Numbered from the stretch's first letter, positions 54,615 to 63,685 are shown. The stretch is 64,000 nucleotides of DNA from Aquiflexum gelatinilyticum (GCF_024741135.1 NZ_JANSUY010000001.1:248001-312000), one strand, 5' to 3'. The notes: generated from the letters alone by a model not told the origin. Numbers and translations: made by a program.

Positions 54615-55355
54615 CTATACTGCTATCTTGAGAATTTCACAAGCATTTTTAGCAGCTTCTTGCTCTGCTTTCTTTTTGGTGGCTCCTTTTCCTTCTGCCA
54701 AAAGTTTTCCGCTGACATGGAGTTCGACTATAAATTCCTTGAACCGTTGTTCTCCATTTACAGAAATTGTTTTAAAATCAATTTCAGCATTTTCTCTTTG
54801 ACCCCATTCGATGATTTTACTCTTAAAATTTGTCGTGGTGCTGATAATGTTGTCCAGATCAAAATGGATAATAATCCTTTTTAAGATGAATTTTTTACAA
54901 AAATGGAAATCTCTATCCAAATAAATCGCGCCAACCATTGCTTCCAACGCATCTCCGTACAAAGATTTATGAGCACTTAGATTTTTGCCTTTGTATTCCT
55001 CACTAATGATTTTCGAAAGTCCGATTTTGATGGCGATTTGATTGAGGGCTTCCCTGTTTACCATCCGGCTTCTTGTTTCTGTAAGAAAGCCCTCATCTCT
55101 GTAGGGATACTTAATAAATAAAAATTCTGCAACTACTGCTCCCAAAACTGCATCGCCGAGGTATTCGAGCCTTTCATTGGAAATTTTCATCCCATTGATG
55201 GATTCCTCTGCCACAGAAGCGTGTTTGATGGCAAGTTTATAAAGGGTCAAATTAAAAGGCTTGCTTCCGACCATATGTTTGATGGAGGAAGCAAGCCTTT
55301 TTTCGTATTTATTATAAAACAGAGACCTAAGCCTAAGTAATCTTGACAGTTTCAA
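54615..55355 (-). CDS. rnc: Ribonuclease III
   Basis: 246 residues. The RNase III signature ERLEYLGDAVLGAVVAEFLF and downstream GDALEAMVGAIYLD (catalytic Glu/Asp) are intact; the C-terminal double-stranded-RNA-binding domain (about 170-245) ends with GKGATKKKAEQEAAKNAC. It processes rRNA and regulates structured RNAs. The start lies 2 nt after the fabF stop. Confidence 0.97.
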   Translation of the reverse strand: MKLSRLLRLRSLFYNKYEKRLASSIKHMVGSKPFNLTLYKLAIKHASVAEESINGMKISNERLEYLGDAVLGAVVAEFLFIKYPYRDEGFLTETRSRMVNREALNQIAIKIGLSKIISEEYKGKNLSAHKSLYGDALEAMVGAIYLDRDFHFCKKFILKRIIIHFDLDNIISTTTNFKSKIIEWGQRENAEIDFKTISVNGEQRFKEFIVELHVSGKLLAEGKGATKKKAEQEAAKNACEILKIAV

Positions 55356-55357
55356 AA

Positions 55358-56611
55358 TTATCCTGTTATTTTTTTGAAGATGATGGAAGCATTATGCCCA
55401 CCAAATCCAAAGGTATTACTCAATGCAGCCCTGATTTCTCGTTTTTGTGCTTTATTGAAAGTCAGGTTTAATCTAGGGTCAAACTCCTCATCATCTGTAA
55501 AATGGTTGATAGTGGGGGGAATGAGGCTGTTTTTGATGGCAAGGATTGAAGCAATCGCTTCAATGGCACCTGCCGCACCCAGAAGGTGACCTGTCATCGA
55601 TTTGGTGCTGCTTATATTGATGTTATAAGCATGCTCACCAAATACCTTTTGAATCGCTTTTACTTCACTGATATCCCCGAGAGGAGTGGAAGTCCCGTGT
55701 ACATTGACGTAATCAATATCTTCAGGCTGCATTTCTGCATCCTCTAAAGCGTGCTTCATCACGTTGCTTGCTCCTTCTCCTTCAGGATGGGGAGCAGTGA
55801 TATGGTAAGCGTCTGCAGTCATTCCGCCACCTACCAATTCGGCATATATTTTTGCTCCACGTGCTTTGGCATGTTCATAATCTTCTAAGATCAAACACCC
55901 GGCTCCTTCACCAAGGACAAAGCCATCTCTGTCTTTGTCAAAAGGTCGGGAAGCAGTAGTAGGAGAATCATTTCTTTGGGAAAGTGCTTTCAAGGCATTA
56001 AACCCGCCAACACCCGCTTCAGTAATGGTAGCTTCAGTGCCCCCGGTGATGAAGATGTCCGCTTTGTTTAACCTGATATAATTAAAAGCATCAATGATGG
56101 CGTTTGTGGCAGAAGCACAAGCCGAAACTGTTACAAAATTTGGCCCTCTGAATCCATATTTAATTGAAATGAAGCCTGCGCAGATGTCAGCTATCATTTT
56201 GGGAATAAAGAAGGGGTTGAACCTTGGGGTACCATCACCTCTGGCAAAATCAGTGACCTCATCCTGAAAGGACCTGAGACCGCCGATACCTGAACCCATG
56301 ATGACTCCGGCTCTGTGTAAGTTGATTTTTTCTAGATCAAGACCTGCATCTTTGATCGCTTCATCTGCAGCTATAAGCCCCATTTGAGTAAAAAGATCCA
56401 TTTTCCGGGCTTCTTTTCTGTCAATAAACTGTTCGACTTCAAGATTCTTGACCTCACATGCAAACTGGGTTTTGAAAAGGGAAGCATCGAACCTAGTAAT
56501 AGGCGCAGCACCGCTTACACCATTTGATAGACCATTCCAGAATTCGGGAACGGTATTTCCAATCGGTGTAAGGGCACCTAAACCAGTTACTACAACTCTT
56601 CTTAAATTCAT
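55358..56611 (-). CDS. fabF: Beta-ketoacyl-ACP synthase II
   Basis: 417 residues. The catalytic triad is complete: Cys165 (VSACASATNA), His in NVHGTSTPLGD (about 305) and His in KSMTGHLLGAAGA (about 342). It elongates acyl-ACP in type II fatty-acid synthesis. It lies 22 nt after acpP and 2 nt before rnc, the standard Bacteroidota order. Confidence 0.98.
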   Translation of the reverse strand: MNLRRVVVTGLGALTPIGNTVPEFWNGLSNGVSGAAPITRFDASLFKTQFACEVKNLEVEQFIDRKEARKMDLFTQMGLIAADEAIKDAGLDLEKINLHRAGVIMGSGIGGLRSFQDEVTDFARGDGTPRFNPFFIPKMIADICAGFISIKYGFRGPNFVTVSACASATNAIIDAFNYIRLNKADIFITGGTEATITEAGVGGFNALKALSQRNDSPTTASRPFDKDRDGFVLGEGAGCLILEDYEHAKARGAKIYAELVGGGMTADAYHITAPHPEGEGASNVMKHALEDAEMQPEDIDYVNVHGTSTPLGDISEVKAIQKVFGEHAYNINISSTKSMTGHLLGAAGAIEAIASILAIKNSLIPPTINHFTDDEEFDPRLNLTFNKAQKREIRAALSNTFGFGGHNASIIFKKITG

Positions 56612-56633
56612 AAATGAATTTTGAATGAATATT

Positions 56634-56870
56634 TTATTTTACGTTTGCCTCCAGGTAGCTGATAGCTTGACCAACGGTGCCGATTTGCTCAGCCTGGTCA
56701 TCTGGAATAGAAAGGTTGAATTCTTTTTCGAATTCCATAATGAGCTCAACTGTATCCAGCGAGTCTGCACCAAGATCATTAGTGAAGCTAGCCTCAGGAG
56801 TTACTTCAGATTCTTCTACGCCTAATTTATCAACGATAATGGCTTTAACTTTTTGTGCAATTTCAGACAT
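56634..56870 (-). CDS. acpP: Acyl carrier protein
   Basis: 78 residues, acidic. The phosphopantetheine attachment Ser37 lies in [17 protein letters not shown], the invariant DSL motif. It carries the acyl chain for FabF and other fatty-acid synthesis enzymes. It is the first gene of the five-gene minus-strand run acpP-fabF-rnc-nadE-lgt. Confidence 0.98.
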   Translation of the reverse strand: MSEIAQKVKAIIVDKLGVEESEVTPEASFTNDLGADSLDTVELIMEFEKEFNLSIPDDQAEQIGTVGQAISYLEANVK

Positions 56871-56900
56871 TTTTCGAACAGTTTAATTTAAAACACTTCG

Positions 56901-56932
56901 CAAAGAAATAGATTTAAAACCTTATTGCCAAA
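56901..56932 (-). promoter_or_regulatory. Candidate promoter of the acpP operon
   Basis: On the minus strand TTTG (56929-56932) is followed after 18 nt by TATTTCTTTG (56901-56910), a near match to the Bacteroidota -7 element. The acpP start codon is 31 nt further on. Confidence 0.45.
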
Positions 56933-57021
56933 AAAATGCCTCACCTAAATTGAAGATATTATTTAGGGTGTCAGAAGTTGTAAGATTATTTTTAATTTTG
57001 TTTGAGCAAATTCTTCCCCAA

Positions 57022-57450
57022 ATGAAGAAAAATAAATTAGTCGTCGAACACCTGTATGAGTTTGAACTTCTTGGTTTTGTAGCCCCTGTTAAAGACTATA
57101 AAATGGCCTGGATCATCAATAATGCCTTGGATTTAAAATTAGCAAAAACAGATGATTATGAGTTGGAATTTATCAGCGGCACCCGCCTTTGCATTTCTCA
57201 GTATAAAAGTGAAAAGGAAAATGGATTTATCCAGTTGCTAAAAAACAAATCCTTTGGCCTTGATACCAATTCATTATACCTGATTCCCGAATTAAAAATC
57301 ATAGACTACTTCCTACTCATCCAAGATTTTACTTCCGAAGTGGATATTAATGACTATATTGAGCGCCTTTCGGGGAATGGATTAATCCAAAATGTAGTCA
57401 AACTCGACATCGACAAAATCAAATCAAAAGAAAATCTATTAACCTATTAA
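57022..57450 (+). CDS. IPExxxVDY family protein
   Basis: 142 residues from ATG 57022; the start at 56950 lies in the promoter region and adds a hydrophobic leader. It carries the name-giving motif as IPELKIIDYFLLIQ near residue 95, with flanking segments typical of this Bacteroidota-specific family. Function unknown. It is divergent from acpP and precedes pyk by 13 nt, the standard arrangement for the family. Confidence 0.93.
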   Translation: MKKNKLVVEHLYEFELLGFVAPVKDYKMAWIINNALDLKLAKTDDYELEFISGTRLCISQYKSEKENGFIQLLKNKSFGLDTNSLYLIPELKIIDYFLLIQDFTSEVDINDYIERLSGNGLIQNVVKLDIDKIKSKENLLTY

Positions 57451-57463
57451 AACCCAATATTCT

Positions 57464-58894
57464 ATGAGTATTGCTCTTTATAATAAGACAAAAATATTAG
57501 CCACCATCGGTCCAGCATCAAACAATATTGATACTTTAAAAAGTCTCGCCAACGCAGGAGCCAACGTATTCAGACTTAATTTTTCGCATGGTACTCACGC
57601 CCAGCATGCTGAAGTCATCAAGATGATACGCGAAATCAATGACAAACTCACCGTCAAAATCGGTATTCTTCAAGATTTACAAGGCCCAAAAATCAGGGTG
57701 GGTGAGATGGAAAACGGGGGAGTCCAAATAGTGCCTGGAGGTAAAATCACCATTACCAATGATTCCTTGGTAGGAAACGCTGACATAGTGAGCACAGTCT
57801 ATGAAAACCTTCCCAATGATGTGAAATCAGGAGACCGAATTTTGATTGATGATGGGAATATTGAACTTGCTGTGAACAGCACAGATGGCAAGAATGTCCG
57901 ATGCGTAGTAATTCACGGAGGAATATTGAAATCACGAAAGGGTATAAACCTACCCAACACCAAAGTATCGGCACCTTCCCTTACTGAAAAAGACCTTGAA
58001 GACCTTGAATTTGGTTTGGCCAATGACGTGGACTGGATTGCACTTTCTTTTGTAAGGTCTGTGGATGACATCATCGACTTAAGAGAAAGAATCACCAAGG
58101 CCGGGAAAAACTGCAAAATAGTAGCGAAAATAGAGAAGCCAGAAGCTTTGCAAAATATTGAATCCATCATTGAGGCGACCGATGCGATCATGGTAGCAAG
58201 AGGAGACCTTGGTGTGGAAATGCCTATGGAAACTGTTCCGCTTTGGCAAAAGAAAATGGTTTCGCTTTGTAAAGTTGCCTGCAAGCCGGTAATCATCGCC
58301 ACACAGATGCTTGAAAGTATGACCACGCATCCAAGACCTACAAGAGCTGAAACCAATGACGTCGCTACAGCAGTATTGGATGGAGCAGATGCAGTAATGC
58401 TTTCTGCTGAAACTGCCTCAGGACAGTTCCCGGTCAATGCTGTCAAAGCCATGAGTACCATTATCAACTACATTGAAACGAACGAGGATGTTTTCCATCA
58501 CCTTTATAAAATAGAAGATAGCGATCCGAACTTCTTGAGCAAAAATCTCACCTTGATGGCAGCTAGACTTTCCAGAAATGTGAAAGCAAAAGCATTAGTT
58601 GGTATTACAACTTCAGGCCAGACTCCTTTGAGATTGGCGTCTTTCAGGCCACTTGCCAACCTTTTGATTTTTACCAGAAACAAAAACCTTTTGACCCAAT
58701 TGAGTTTGGTTTGGGGAGTCAGGGCTTATTATTATGAGAGCAACACTTCTACAGATGCCACTTTTATGGATATCCAAGACCAGTTGAAAAAGGACGGCTA
58801 TGTTAAAAACGGTGATATCATCATCAATACTGCCAGTATGCCTTTGAAGGAAAAAGGAAAAACCAATATGCTTAAAATCCACCTGGTGGAATAA
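57464..58894 (+). CDS. pyk: Pyruvate kinase
   Basis: 476 residues. Substrate and cofactor motifs are all present: KILATIGPAS, FRLNFSHGTHAQH, the catalytic Lys in KIVAKIEKPEAL, the metal site MVARGDLGVEMP and ATQMLESM. The C-terminal domain is present. It makes pyruvate and ATP from phosphoenolpyruvate and ADP at the end of glycolysis. Confidence 0.98.
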   Translation: MSIALYNKTKILATIGPASNNIDTLKSLANAGANVFRLNFSHGTHAQHAEVIKMIREINDKLTVKIGILQDLQGPKIRVGEMENGGVQIVPGGKITITNDSLVGNADIVSTVYENLPNDVKSGDRILIDDGNIELAVNSTDGKNVRCVVIHGGILKSRKGINLPNTKVSAPSLTEKDLEDLEFGLANDVDWIALSFVRSVDDIIDLRERITKAGKNCKIVAKIEKPEALQNIESIIEATDAIMVARGDLGVEMPMETVPLWQKKMVSLCKVACKPVIIATQMLESMTTHPRPTRAETNDVATAVLDGADAVMLSAETASGQFPVNAVKAMSTIINYIETNEDVFHHLYKIEDSDPNFLSKNLTLMAARLSRNVKAKALVGITTSGQTPLRLASFRPLANLLIFTRNKNLLTQLSLVWGVRAYYYESNTSTDATFMDIQDQLKKDGYVKNGDIIINTASMPLKEKGKTNMLKIHLVE

Positions 58895-58914
58895 ATTAAT
58901 CAGATTACATCATA

Positions 58915-58946
58915 AAAGGCTTCCACCTCGGAGGCCTTTTTTGTTT
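58915..58946 (+). terminator. Rho-independent terminator after pyk
   Basis: A 10-bp stem with one G-U pair (AAAGGCTTCC/GGAGGCCTTT) and loop ACCTC, followed by T's. It lies between pyk and the convergent NFACT gene. Confidence 0.88.
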
Positions 58947-58977
58947 GTCTTAATGCCGAATTATTTTCTTTCTGATG

Positions 58978-60549
58978 TTATTTATTGTCCTCTTTTGGTC
59001 CGGTAGGCTTTACCATTAGCACATTTTCTTTTTCAACCATTACTGCTCCGGGTGGTGTTCCTTTTACTTTTCTCACAAACTTTGCAGGAGTATACATCAC
59101 AGGAGAAAGGCTTTCATTTTTGTTTTTTGAATAATACGCTGCCAATTCAGCTGCCCTTTCCAAAACTGTTTTCGGAAAATTGATGCCCGAACGGTATTTG
59201 ATCAGCACATGTGACCCGGATACGTCTTTGGCATGAAGCCATAAATCTTCCTTCCAGGCAAAATTGCGAAGCATATCGTCATTGGATTTTGCTGATTTTC
59301 CGACAAGAACCTCAAATCCTTCGATTTCAAATCTCTTGAACGGTACCTGTTCCTCATGTTCCTTTGATTTTGGAGTCAGGTGGTTGTTTTTGATAAAATC
59401 CCGAAGGCTCCTAAAGTCTTTAAACCCTTCGATTTCTTCTAGCCACGAAGCTGTATGTAGGGATAGTTTTTCTTTTTCCGCAAGGTTTTGGGAAAGTTGT
59501 TCAATTTCTTTCTTTCTGTTTTTGGATTTGCGATAGAGGTTTTCGGCATACTTTTGAGGACTTTGTCCCACCTTGAGTTTGAAAATTTCCTCTTTTCCTG
59601 AGTAGAAATTAAAAAGCGCAATCTGTTCGGTATTGGATTCTATCGCATGGAGATTGGCCATGATTACATCTGCCACTTGAGAAGGCGGTGTTTCAAGGAG
59701 AAGTTGCTCCAATCTTTCCCCGGTCTTTTGGATGTAGGACTTCGTTCTCTTTTGTTGTTCCTGAAGTTGCTTCAGCCAAGAATGTTTTTCTTTTTCAAAT
59801 GACTGGATGACTACCCTATATCTGAAAAGTTCATTACATGCTTTGATAGGATCAGAAGTCGTAAATATTGCTTCCTTCTCAGGGAGCAAAGACAGAAGAT
59901 ATTCATTTTCATCGCTGATGATGGCATAAAGCGGGCTTTCCAAAATATCCAAAAGTTCCTTCATCAACTCCCATTTCTCTTCTAATCCAGCCTCTATATA
60001 GCCTTGTTTTTTGAGCCATTCTCTTGGGATTTTTCCCAGAGTCGGCAAGAATTTTGAGGCATTTCCTTCCACTGAGGAGAAAGTGTTCCAGTCTAAATGG
60101 AGGTTTTTTGAAAGATCGGAGACCAACAGGTTTTTGTCATCCCTCAGTTCATTTCTAAACAACAAAGACGGTAAGGTTTCATCTTTAGGATAAAAAAGGA
60201 TGTTACTTCTCGTTCCGTGAAGCTTGAAGACTATTTTGTCACCGGAATCCAAATAGGCTATAAATGCCCTTTCAAAATTGACGACATCGATCTTGCTGAT
60301 CTTTTTTCCGATGATTTGAGGGAAAAGGGAGACAGTATTTCTTTTGCTTCTTTTGAAATTGTCGGGAAAGGAAAGACAGGAAATTGAAGGAAGCAGGTTG
60401 GCCCGGATGAAAATATCCTCTTCATCTTTCGTACAGCCGATTACCAATTCGTCTTTATTTTGGGAAAAACATTCCACAATCTCAGCGCCTGAAAAGGTTT
60501 TATCCAGCTCTGGGCAAAGGAATTTTAAAAAATGGAAATTGAAGTGCAT
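58978..60549 (-). CDS. NFACT family protein (RqcH-like ribosome quality control factor)
   Basis: 523 residues. NFACT-N domain (about 1-200), a coiled-coil middle (about 270-380: WLKQLQEQQKRTKSYIQKTGE), and the NFACT-R/DUF814 domain (about 400-520: LWLHAKDVSGSHVLIKYRSG and KFVRKVKGTPPGAVMV). In Bacillus RqcH this protein recruits alanyl-tRNA to add alanine tails on stalled 60S-like 50S subunits. The key D-R pair of RqcH appears here as E-R (VVNFERAFIAYL), and the N-terminal Asp as Asn (MHFNFHF). It starts 2 nt after the stop of the MBL hydrolase gene. Confidence 0.9.
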   Translation of the reverse strand: MHFNFHFLKFLCPELDKTFSGAEIVECFSQNKDELVIGCTKDEEDIFIRANLLPSISCLSFPDNFKRSKRNTVSLFPQIIGKKISKIDVVNFERAFIAYLDSGDKIVFKLHGTRSNILFYPKDETLPSLLFRNELRDDKNLLVSDLSKNLHLDWNTFSSVEGNASKFLPTLGKIPREWLKKQGYIEAGLEEKWELMKELLDILESPLYAIISDENEYLLSLLPEKEAIFTTSDPIKACNELFRYRVVIQSFEKEKHSWLKQLQEQQKRTKSYIQKTGERLEQLLLETPPSQVADVIMANLHAIESNTEQIALFNFYSGKEEIFKLKVGQSPQKYAENLYRKSKNRKKEIEQLSQNLAEKEKLSLHTASWLEEIEGFKDFRSLRDFIKNNHLTPKSKEHEEQVPFKRFEIEGFEVLVGKSAKSNDDMLRNFAWKEDLWLHAKDVSGSHVLIKYRSGINFPKTVLERAAELAAYYSKNKNESLSPVMYTPAKFVRKVKGTPPGAVMVEKENVLMVKPTGPKEDNK

Positions 60550-60551
60550 CG

Positions 60552-61313
60552 TTAAAGGGAGATTTTCAATCCATCAAAAGCCAGATGGATATTTGGAGGT
60601 AATGTTTTTCCCACCTCTTGGTGCGTGCCTAGGCGATGGCTGATGTGTGTAAAATAAGCCAATTCAGGCTTGATCAGGTGCACGAGTTGGATGGCCTCCT
60701 CCAAGGTGAAGTGGGAAAGATGGTGTGATTGCTGCAGGGCATTCAGCACAAGGACTTTGGTTCCTTTTATTTTTTCAAGTTCAGTGTCATCGATGTATTT
60801 GGCATCTGTGATATAAGTAAAATCCCCAAACCTAAACCCAAATACAGGTAATCTATAATGAAGCACCTGAATCGGGACGACCTGGATTCCTTCTGCGGAA
60901 AAAGGTTCGTTGACGATTTCATGGGTAATCACCGAAGGAACTCCGGGGTACCTCACTTCCTCAAATATGTAGGCAAATTCACGCTTGATCTGATTGAGGA
61001 CTTTTTTGGTCCCATAGATTGGCATGTCTTTTTTTTGAAGGAAATTATAGGAGCGGATATCATCCAGTCCGCCCGTGTGGTCTTTATGCTCATGGGTAAA
61101 AAGTACCGCATCCAGATGATGGATTTTTTCCCTGATCATCTGTTGTCTGAAGTCGGGACCTGTATCTACGACAAGGCTTTTGCCTTCTATTTCCAGGTGG
61201 ATCGAACTCCTCAATCTTTTATCCCGGTAATCAAGTGAACTGCACACCGGACAGTCACAGGCTATCACGGGTACGCCCTGAGAAGTGCCTGTGCCTAAGA
61301 ATGTGACCTTCAA
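60552..61313 (-). CDS. MBL-fold metallohydrolase, PhnP-like
   Basis: 253 residues. A GTGTSQGVPVIACDCPVC start with a Cys cluster that resembles the structural zinc site of PhnP, then the active-site motif THEHKDHTGGLDD (HxHxDH). Further ligands lie in TDAKYID and the C-terminal FTHISHRLGTH. It is a phosphodiesterase of the RNase Z-related superfamily; cyclic phosphates are the likely substrates by analogy. It overlaps the small gene at 61310 by 4 nt. Confidence 0.93.
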   Translation of the reverse strand: MKVTFLGTGTSQGVPVIACDCPVCSSLDYRDKRLRSSIHLEIEGKSLVVDTGPDFRQQMIREKIHHLDAVLFTHEHKDHTGGLDDIRSYNFLQKKDMPIYGTKKVLNQIKREFAYIFEEVRYPGVPSVITHEIVNEPFSAEGIQVVPIQVLHYRLPVFGFRFGDFTYITDAKYIDDTELEKIKGTKVLVLNALQQSHHLSHFTLEEAIQLVHLIKPELAYFTHISHRLGTHQEVGKTLPPNIHLAFDGLKISL

Positions 61314-61588
61314 AGTTTTAGTTCGGTTTGTTGTAATTCGGAAATTAAATCCTGCAGTTTTCTATCTGAAAAATCTTTAGGGCTGAACCCCAACTCTTTG
61401 ATAATATCGAGCAAGGCATTGATCTTGCCTTCTAAGGTATAATATTTATTGACGATGACGATCTTGTTTTCTTTGAGAACACAATATCCTGATTTGAAAT
61501 TTCCTTTTTCATACCTCAAAATATATTCTGATGAGGCAAAGAGATCTTCGATTTTGTCCAGAAAGTTTTTTGTGTATTTGACTGTCAT
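61310..61588 (-). CDS. Small conserved protein of unknown function
   Basis: 92 residues, no signal peptide, mixed alpha/beta; one basic strand-rich half (YILRYEKGNFKSGYCVLKEN) and a helical end (DLISELQQTELKL). No family name was recognised. It overlaps the PhnP-like gene by 4 nt and follows the receiver gene by 15 nt, so it is likely co-transcribed. Its position between signalling and phosphodiesterase genes may hint at a related role. Confidence 0.7.
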   Translation of the reverse strand: MTVKYTKNFLDKIEDLFASSEYILRYEKGNFKSGYCVLKENKIVIVNKYYTLEGKINALLDIIKELGFSPKDFSDRKLQDLISELQQTELKL

Positions 61589-61603
61589 TCCGGTTCTTTC
61601 TAT

Positions 61604-61981
61604 TTAAGAAAGGTGTTTTCTTACAGTTGCAAGTAACAAATCATAATCCAATGGTTTTTGGATGTAGTCATTGAGGCCTGCTTTTTTGAAATCATCCAGC
61701 GTGTAGTTTTTGTAATTCCCTGTAATGGCGACGATCGGAATGTTTGCTTTGTTTTTGTCCTCCAGGGCCCGGATGGTTTTGGTACATTCTATCCCGTCCA
61801 TGACAGGCATGTTGATATCCATCAAAATCAAATCAAAATCCTCATTCAAAAGTTTTTCCAAAACTTGTTTGCCGTTTTTGACAGCTGTAATTCTATATTT
61901 CTCGAAAAGGAGTACGTTCTTGGTAAGGTTTATTATAACAGAACTGTCTTCTGCTACCAAAACTTTCTTATTTTCCGTCAT
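61604..61981 (-). CDS. Stand-alone receiver (CheY-like) protein
   Basis: 125 residues, only a receiver domain: acidic pair EDSS, phospho-acceptor Asp55 (LILMDINMPVMDG), Thr in VAITGNY and Lys in YIQKPLDY. With no output domain it probably shuttles phosphate in a phosphorelay. It overlaps the preceding receiver-HPt gene by 4 nt, and the two are very likely to act together. Confidence 0.93.
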   Translation of the reverse strand: MTENKKVLVAEDSSVIINLTKNVLLFEKYRITAVKNGKQVLEKLLNEDFDLILMDINMPVMDGIECTKTIRALEDKNKANIPIVAITGNYKNYTLDDFKKAGLNDYIQKPLDYDLLLATVRKHLS

Positions 61982-62721
61982 GGATTGAGTAATTGAGATG
62001 AGATGATTTTTAAGCGAAATGATTGAACTATACTCTTCAAATATATATAATCTTCTAAGGTATTCTCAAAATTGGAAGATTTAATGCTTTTTTCAAAATT
62101 CTGACAAAAATTGTAAATTTTCAATGCGCCTAGGGTACCGGAATTACCTTTGATAATATGTATTTTCTCTCCGATTTCGGGATAGTTTCCTGAATCAATT
62201 AAGGATTTGGTTTCAACCAATAAATTAATACATTCTTCAATAAACTCCTCATATACTGAACGGATGTTTTCGGCATTGTTAAATTTCAATAAAGTATTTA
62301 CCACTTTAGGATCCAGTTCTATTTCGTTTGGATTATCAATTCTAATCGGCACTTCATTTTTCCGTAAATGTCTGTCGATGGTTTCTAACAGATTTCGAGG
62401 CTTGATAGGTTTGGAAATAAAATCATCGAAACCCGTAGAAATAAAGTAATCCCTGTCTTTTTCATTGGCAAAGGCTGAAACGGCGATAACAGGGATATTA
62501 GCAATTTTTTCGTTTTTGATAACATTCAGGGTGTTGATTCCGTCAAGTACAGGCATTTGTATATCCATTAATACTAGATCAAATTTCCCGGTTTTGATTT
62601 TTTCCAATGCCTCCCTTCCGTCAGAAGCAGTTCCAAATTCGTAGATTTGGCCGATGATATGCTCAAAAACTTTCCTGTTGAGAGAATTGTCATCTACAAT
62701 AAGTACTTTTTTGGCTTTCAT
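61978..62721 (-). CDS. Receiver-HPt hybrid response regulator
   Basis: 247 residues. An N-terminal receiver (about 3-120; Asp53 in LVLMDIQMPVLDG, Lys in FISKPIKP) is joined to a C-terminal histidine phosphotransfer domain (about 140-240). His188 lies in the motif KIHIIKGNSGTLGA (HxxKGxxxxxG). It could pass phosphate from an unlinked kinase through the HPt to the stand-alone receiver at 61604. No histidine kinase gene is adjacent. Confidence 0.92.
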   Translation of the reverse strand: MKAKKVLIVDDNSLNRKVFEHIIGQIYEFGTASDGREALEKIKTGKFDLVLMDIQMPVLDGINTLNVIKNEKIANIPVIAVSAFANEKDRDYFISTGFDDFISKPIKPRNLLETIDRHLRKNEVPIRIDNPNEIELDPKVVNTLLKFNNAENIRSVYEEFIEECINLLVETKSLIDSGNYPEIGEKIHIIKGNSGTLGALKIYNFCQNFEKSIKSSNFENTLEDYIYLKSIVQSFRLKIISSQLLNP

Positions 62722-62742
62722 TGTTTATAATTGATAATTTTG
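62710..62742 (+). promoter_or_regulatory. Bacteroidota-type promoter for miaA
   Basis: TTTG at 62710-62713, a 21-nt spacer, then TAATTTTG at 62735-62742, an exact TAnnTTTG match. The predicted transcript would start about 25 nt before the TTG start codon, supporting that start. Confidence 0.55.
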
Positions 62743-62773
62743 AAATTTACTTATTGCCTTTCTGACACACGCT

Positions 62774-63685
62774 TTGGATTCTAAAAATAAACATTTATTG
62801 GTAATTGCAGGCCCTACTGCTGTGGGCAAAACTGAAATCTGTCTCAAACTCGCTAAAATATTTCAAACCGAAATAATTTCTTCGGATAGTAGGCAGTTTT
62901 ACAGAGAAACTGAAATCGGTACCGCCAAGCCTACCGTCAATGAAATGGCAGAGGTCAAACATCATTTTGTCAATTCACTTTCAATTTTTGATATGTATGA
63001 TGTCCGAAAATTTGAAATAGAAACACTAGAGTTGTTGGAAAAGCTTTTTGCCAAACACGATTTGGTAATCCTGACAGGAGGTTCAGGATTATACATTGAT
63101 GCCATTTGTTTTGGATTTGATGAAATCCCGAATGTAGACCCTTCCATTAGGGAGCAATTGATTTTGGATCATAAAGAGAAAGGAATCCAAAATTTACAAT
63201 CAAGGCTCAAAAACCTTGATCCTGTATACTTTGAAGAGGTCGATATTCATAATCCCCAAAGGCTGATGAGGGCTTTGGAAGTCTGTATAGGTACAGGTAA
63301 GCTTTACAGTTCATTCAGAAAAAAGAAAAAAAATACCAGATTTTTCAATTGTATTTTGGTAGGACTCGAAAGAGACCGAGAAGACCTCTATGAAAGAATT
63401 GACAGGAGGATGGACTCCATGATCACAGAGGGGATTTTTGAAGAAGCCGAAAAATTATTTACCCACAGACATCTGAATGCACTTCAAACTGTGGGATATT
63501 CTGAGATATTTGGATATTTAGAAGGAAAATACGACAGGGAAGAGGCTGTAAGGTTACTCAAGAGAAATTCCCGGAGATATGCCAAGAGACAAATGACTTG
63601 GTTCAAAAAATACAGTGAAATGAAATGGTTTCATCCTTCAGATCTTCAAGGGATACTGGCTTTGGTTGCAAATACCAAAGAATAA
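62774..63685 (+). CDS. miaA: tRNA dimethylallyltransferase
   Basis: 303 residues. Walker A GPTAVGKT at 13-20, then ISSDSRQFYRE and GTAKPT, the DMAPP-binding and anticodon-arm regions, and the later ALQTVGYSEIFGYL and RRYAKRQMTWFKKY, all typical of MiaA. It prenylates A37 in tRNAs reading codons that begin with U. The start is TTG at 62774; the first in-frame ATG is only after the Walker motif (in VNEMAEVKHHF), so an unusual start is required. It is divergent from the receiver-HPt gene. Confidence 0.95.
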   Translation: MDSKNKHLLVIAGPTAVGKTEICLKLAKIFQTEIISSDSRQFYRETEIGTAKPTVNEMAEVKHHFVNSLSIFDMYDVRKFEIETLELLEKLFAKHDLVILTGGSGLYIDAICFGFDEIPNVDPSIREQLILDHKEKGIQNLQSRLKNLDPVYFEEVDIHNPQRLMRALEVCIGTGKLYSSFRKKKKNTRFFNCILVGLERDREDLYERIDRRMDSMITEGIFEEAEKLFTHRHLNALQTVGYSEIFGYLEGKYDREEAVRLLKRNSRRYAKRQMTWFKKYSEMKWFHPSDLQGILALVANTKE

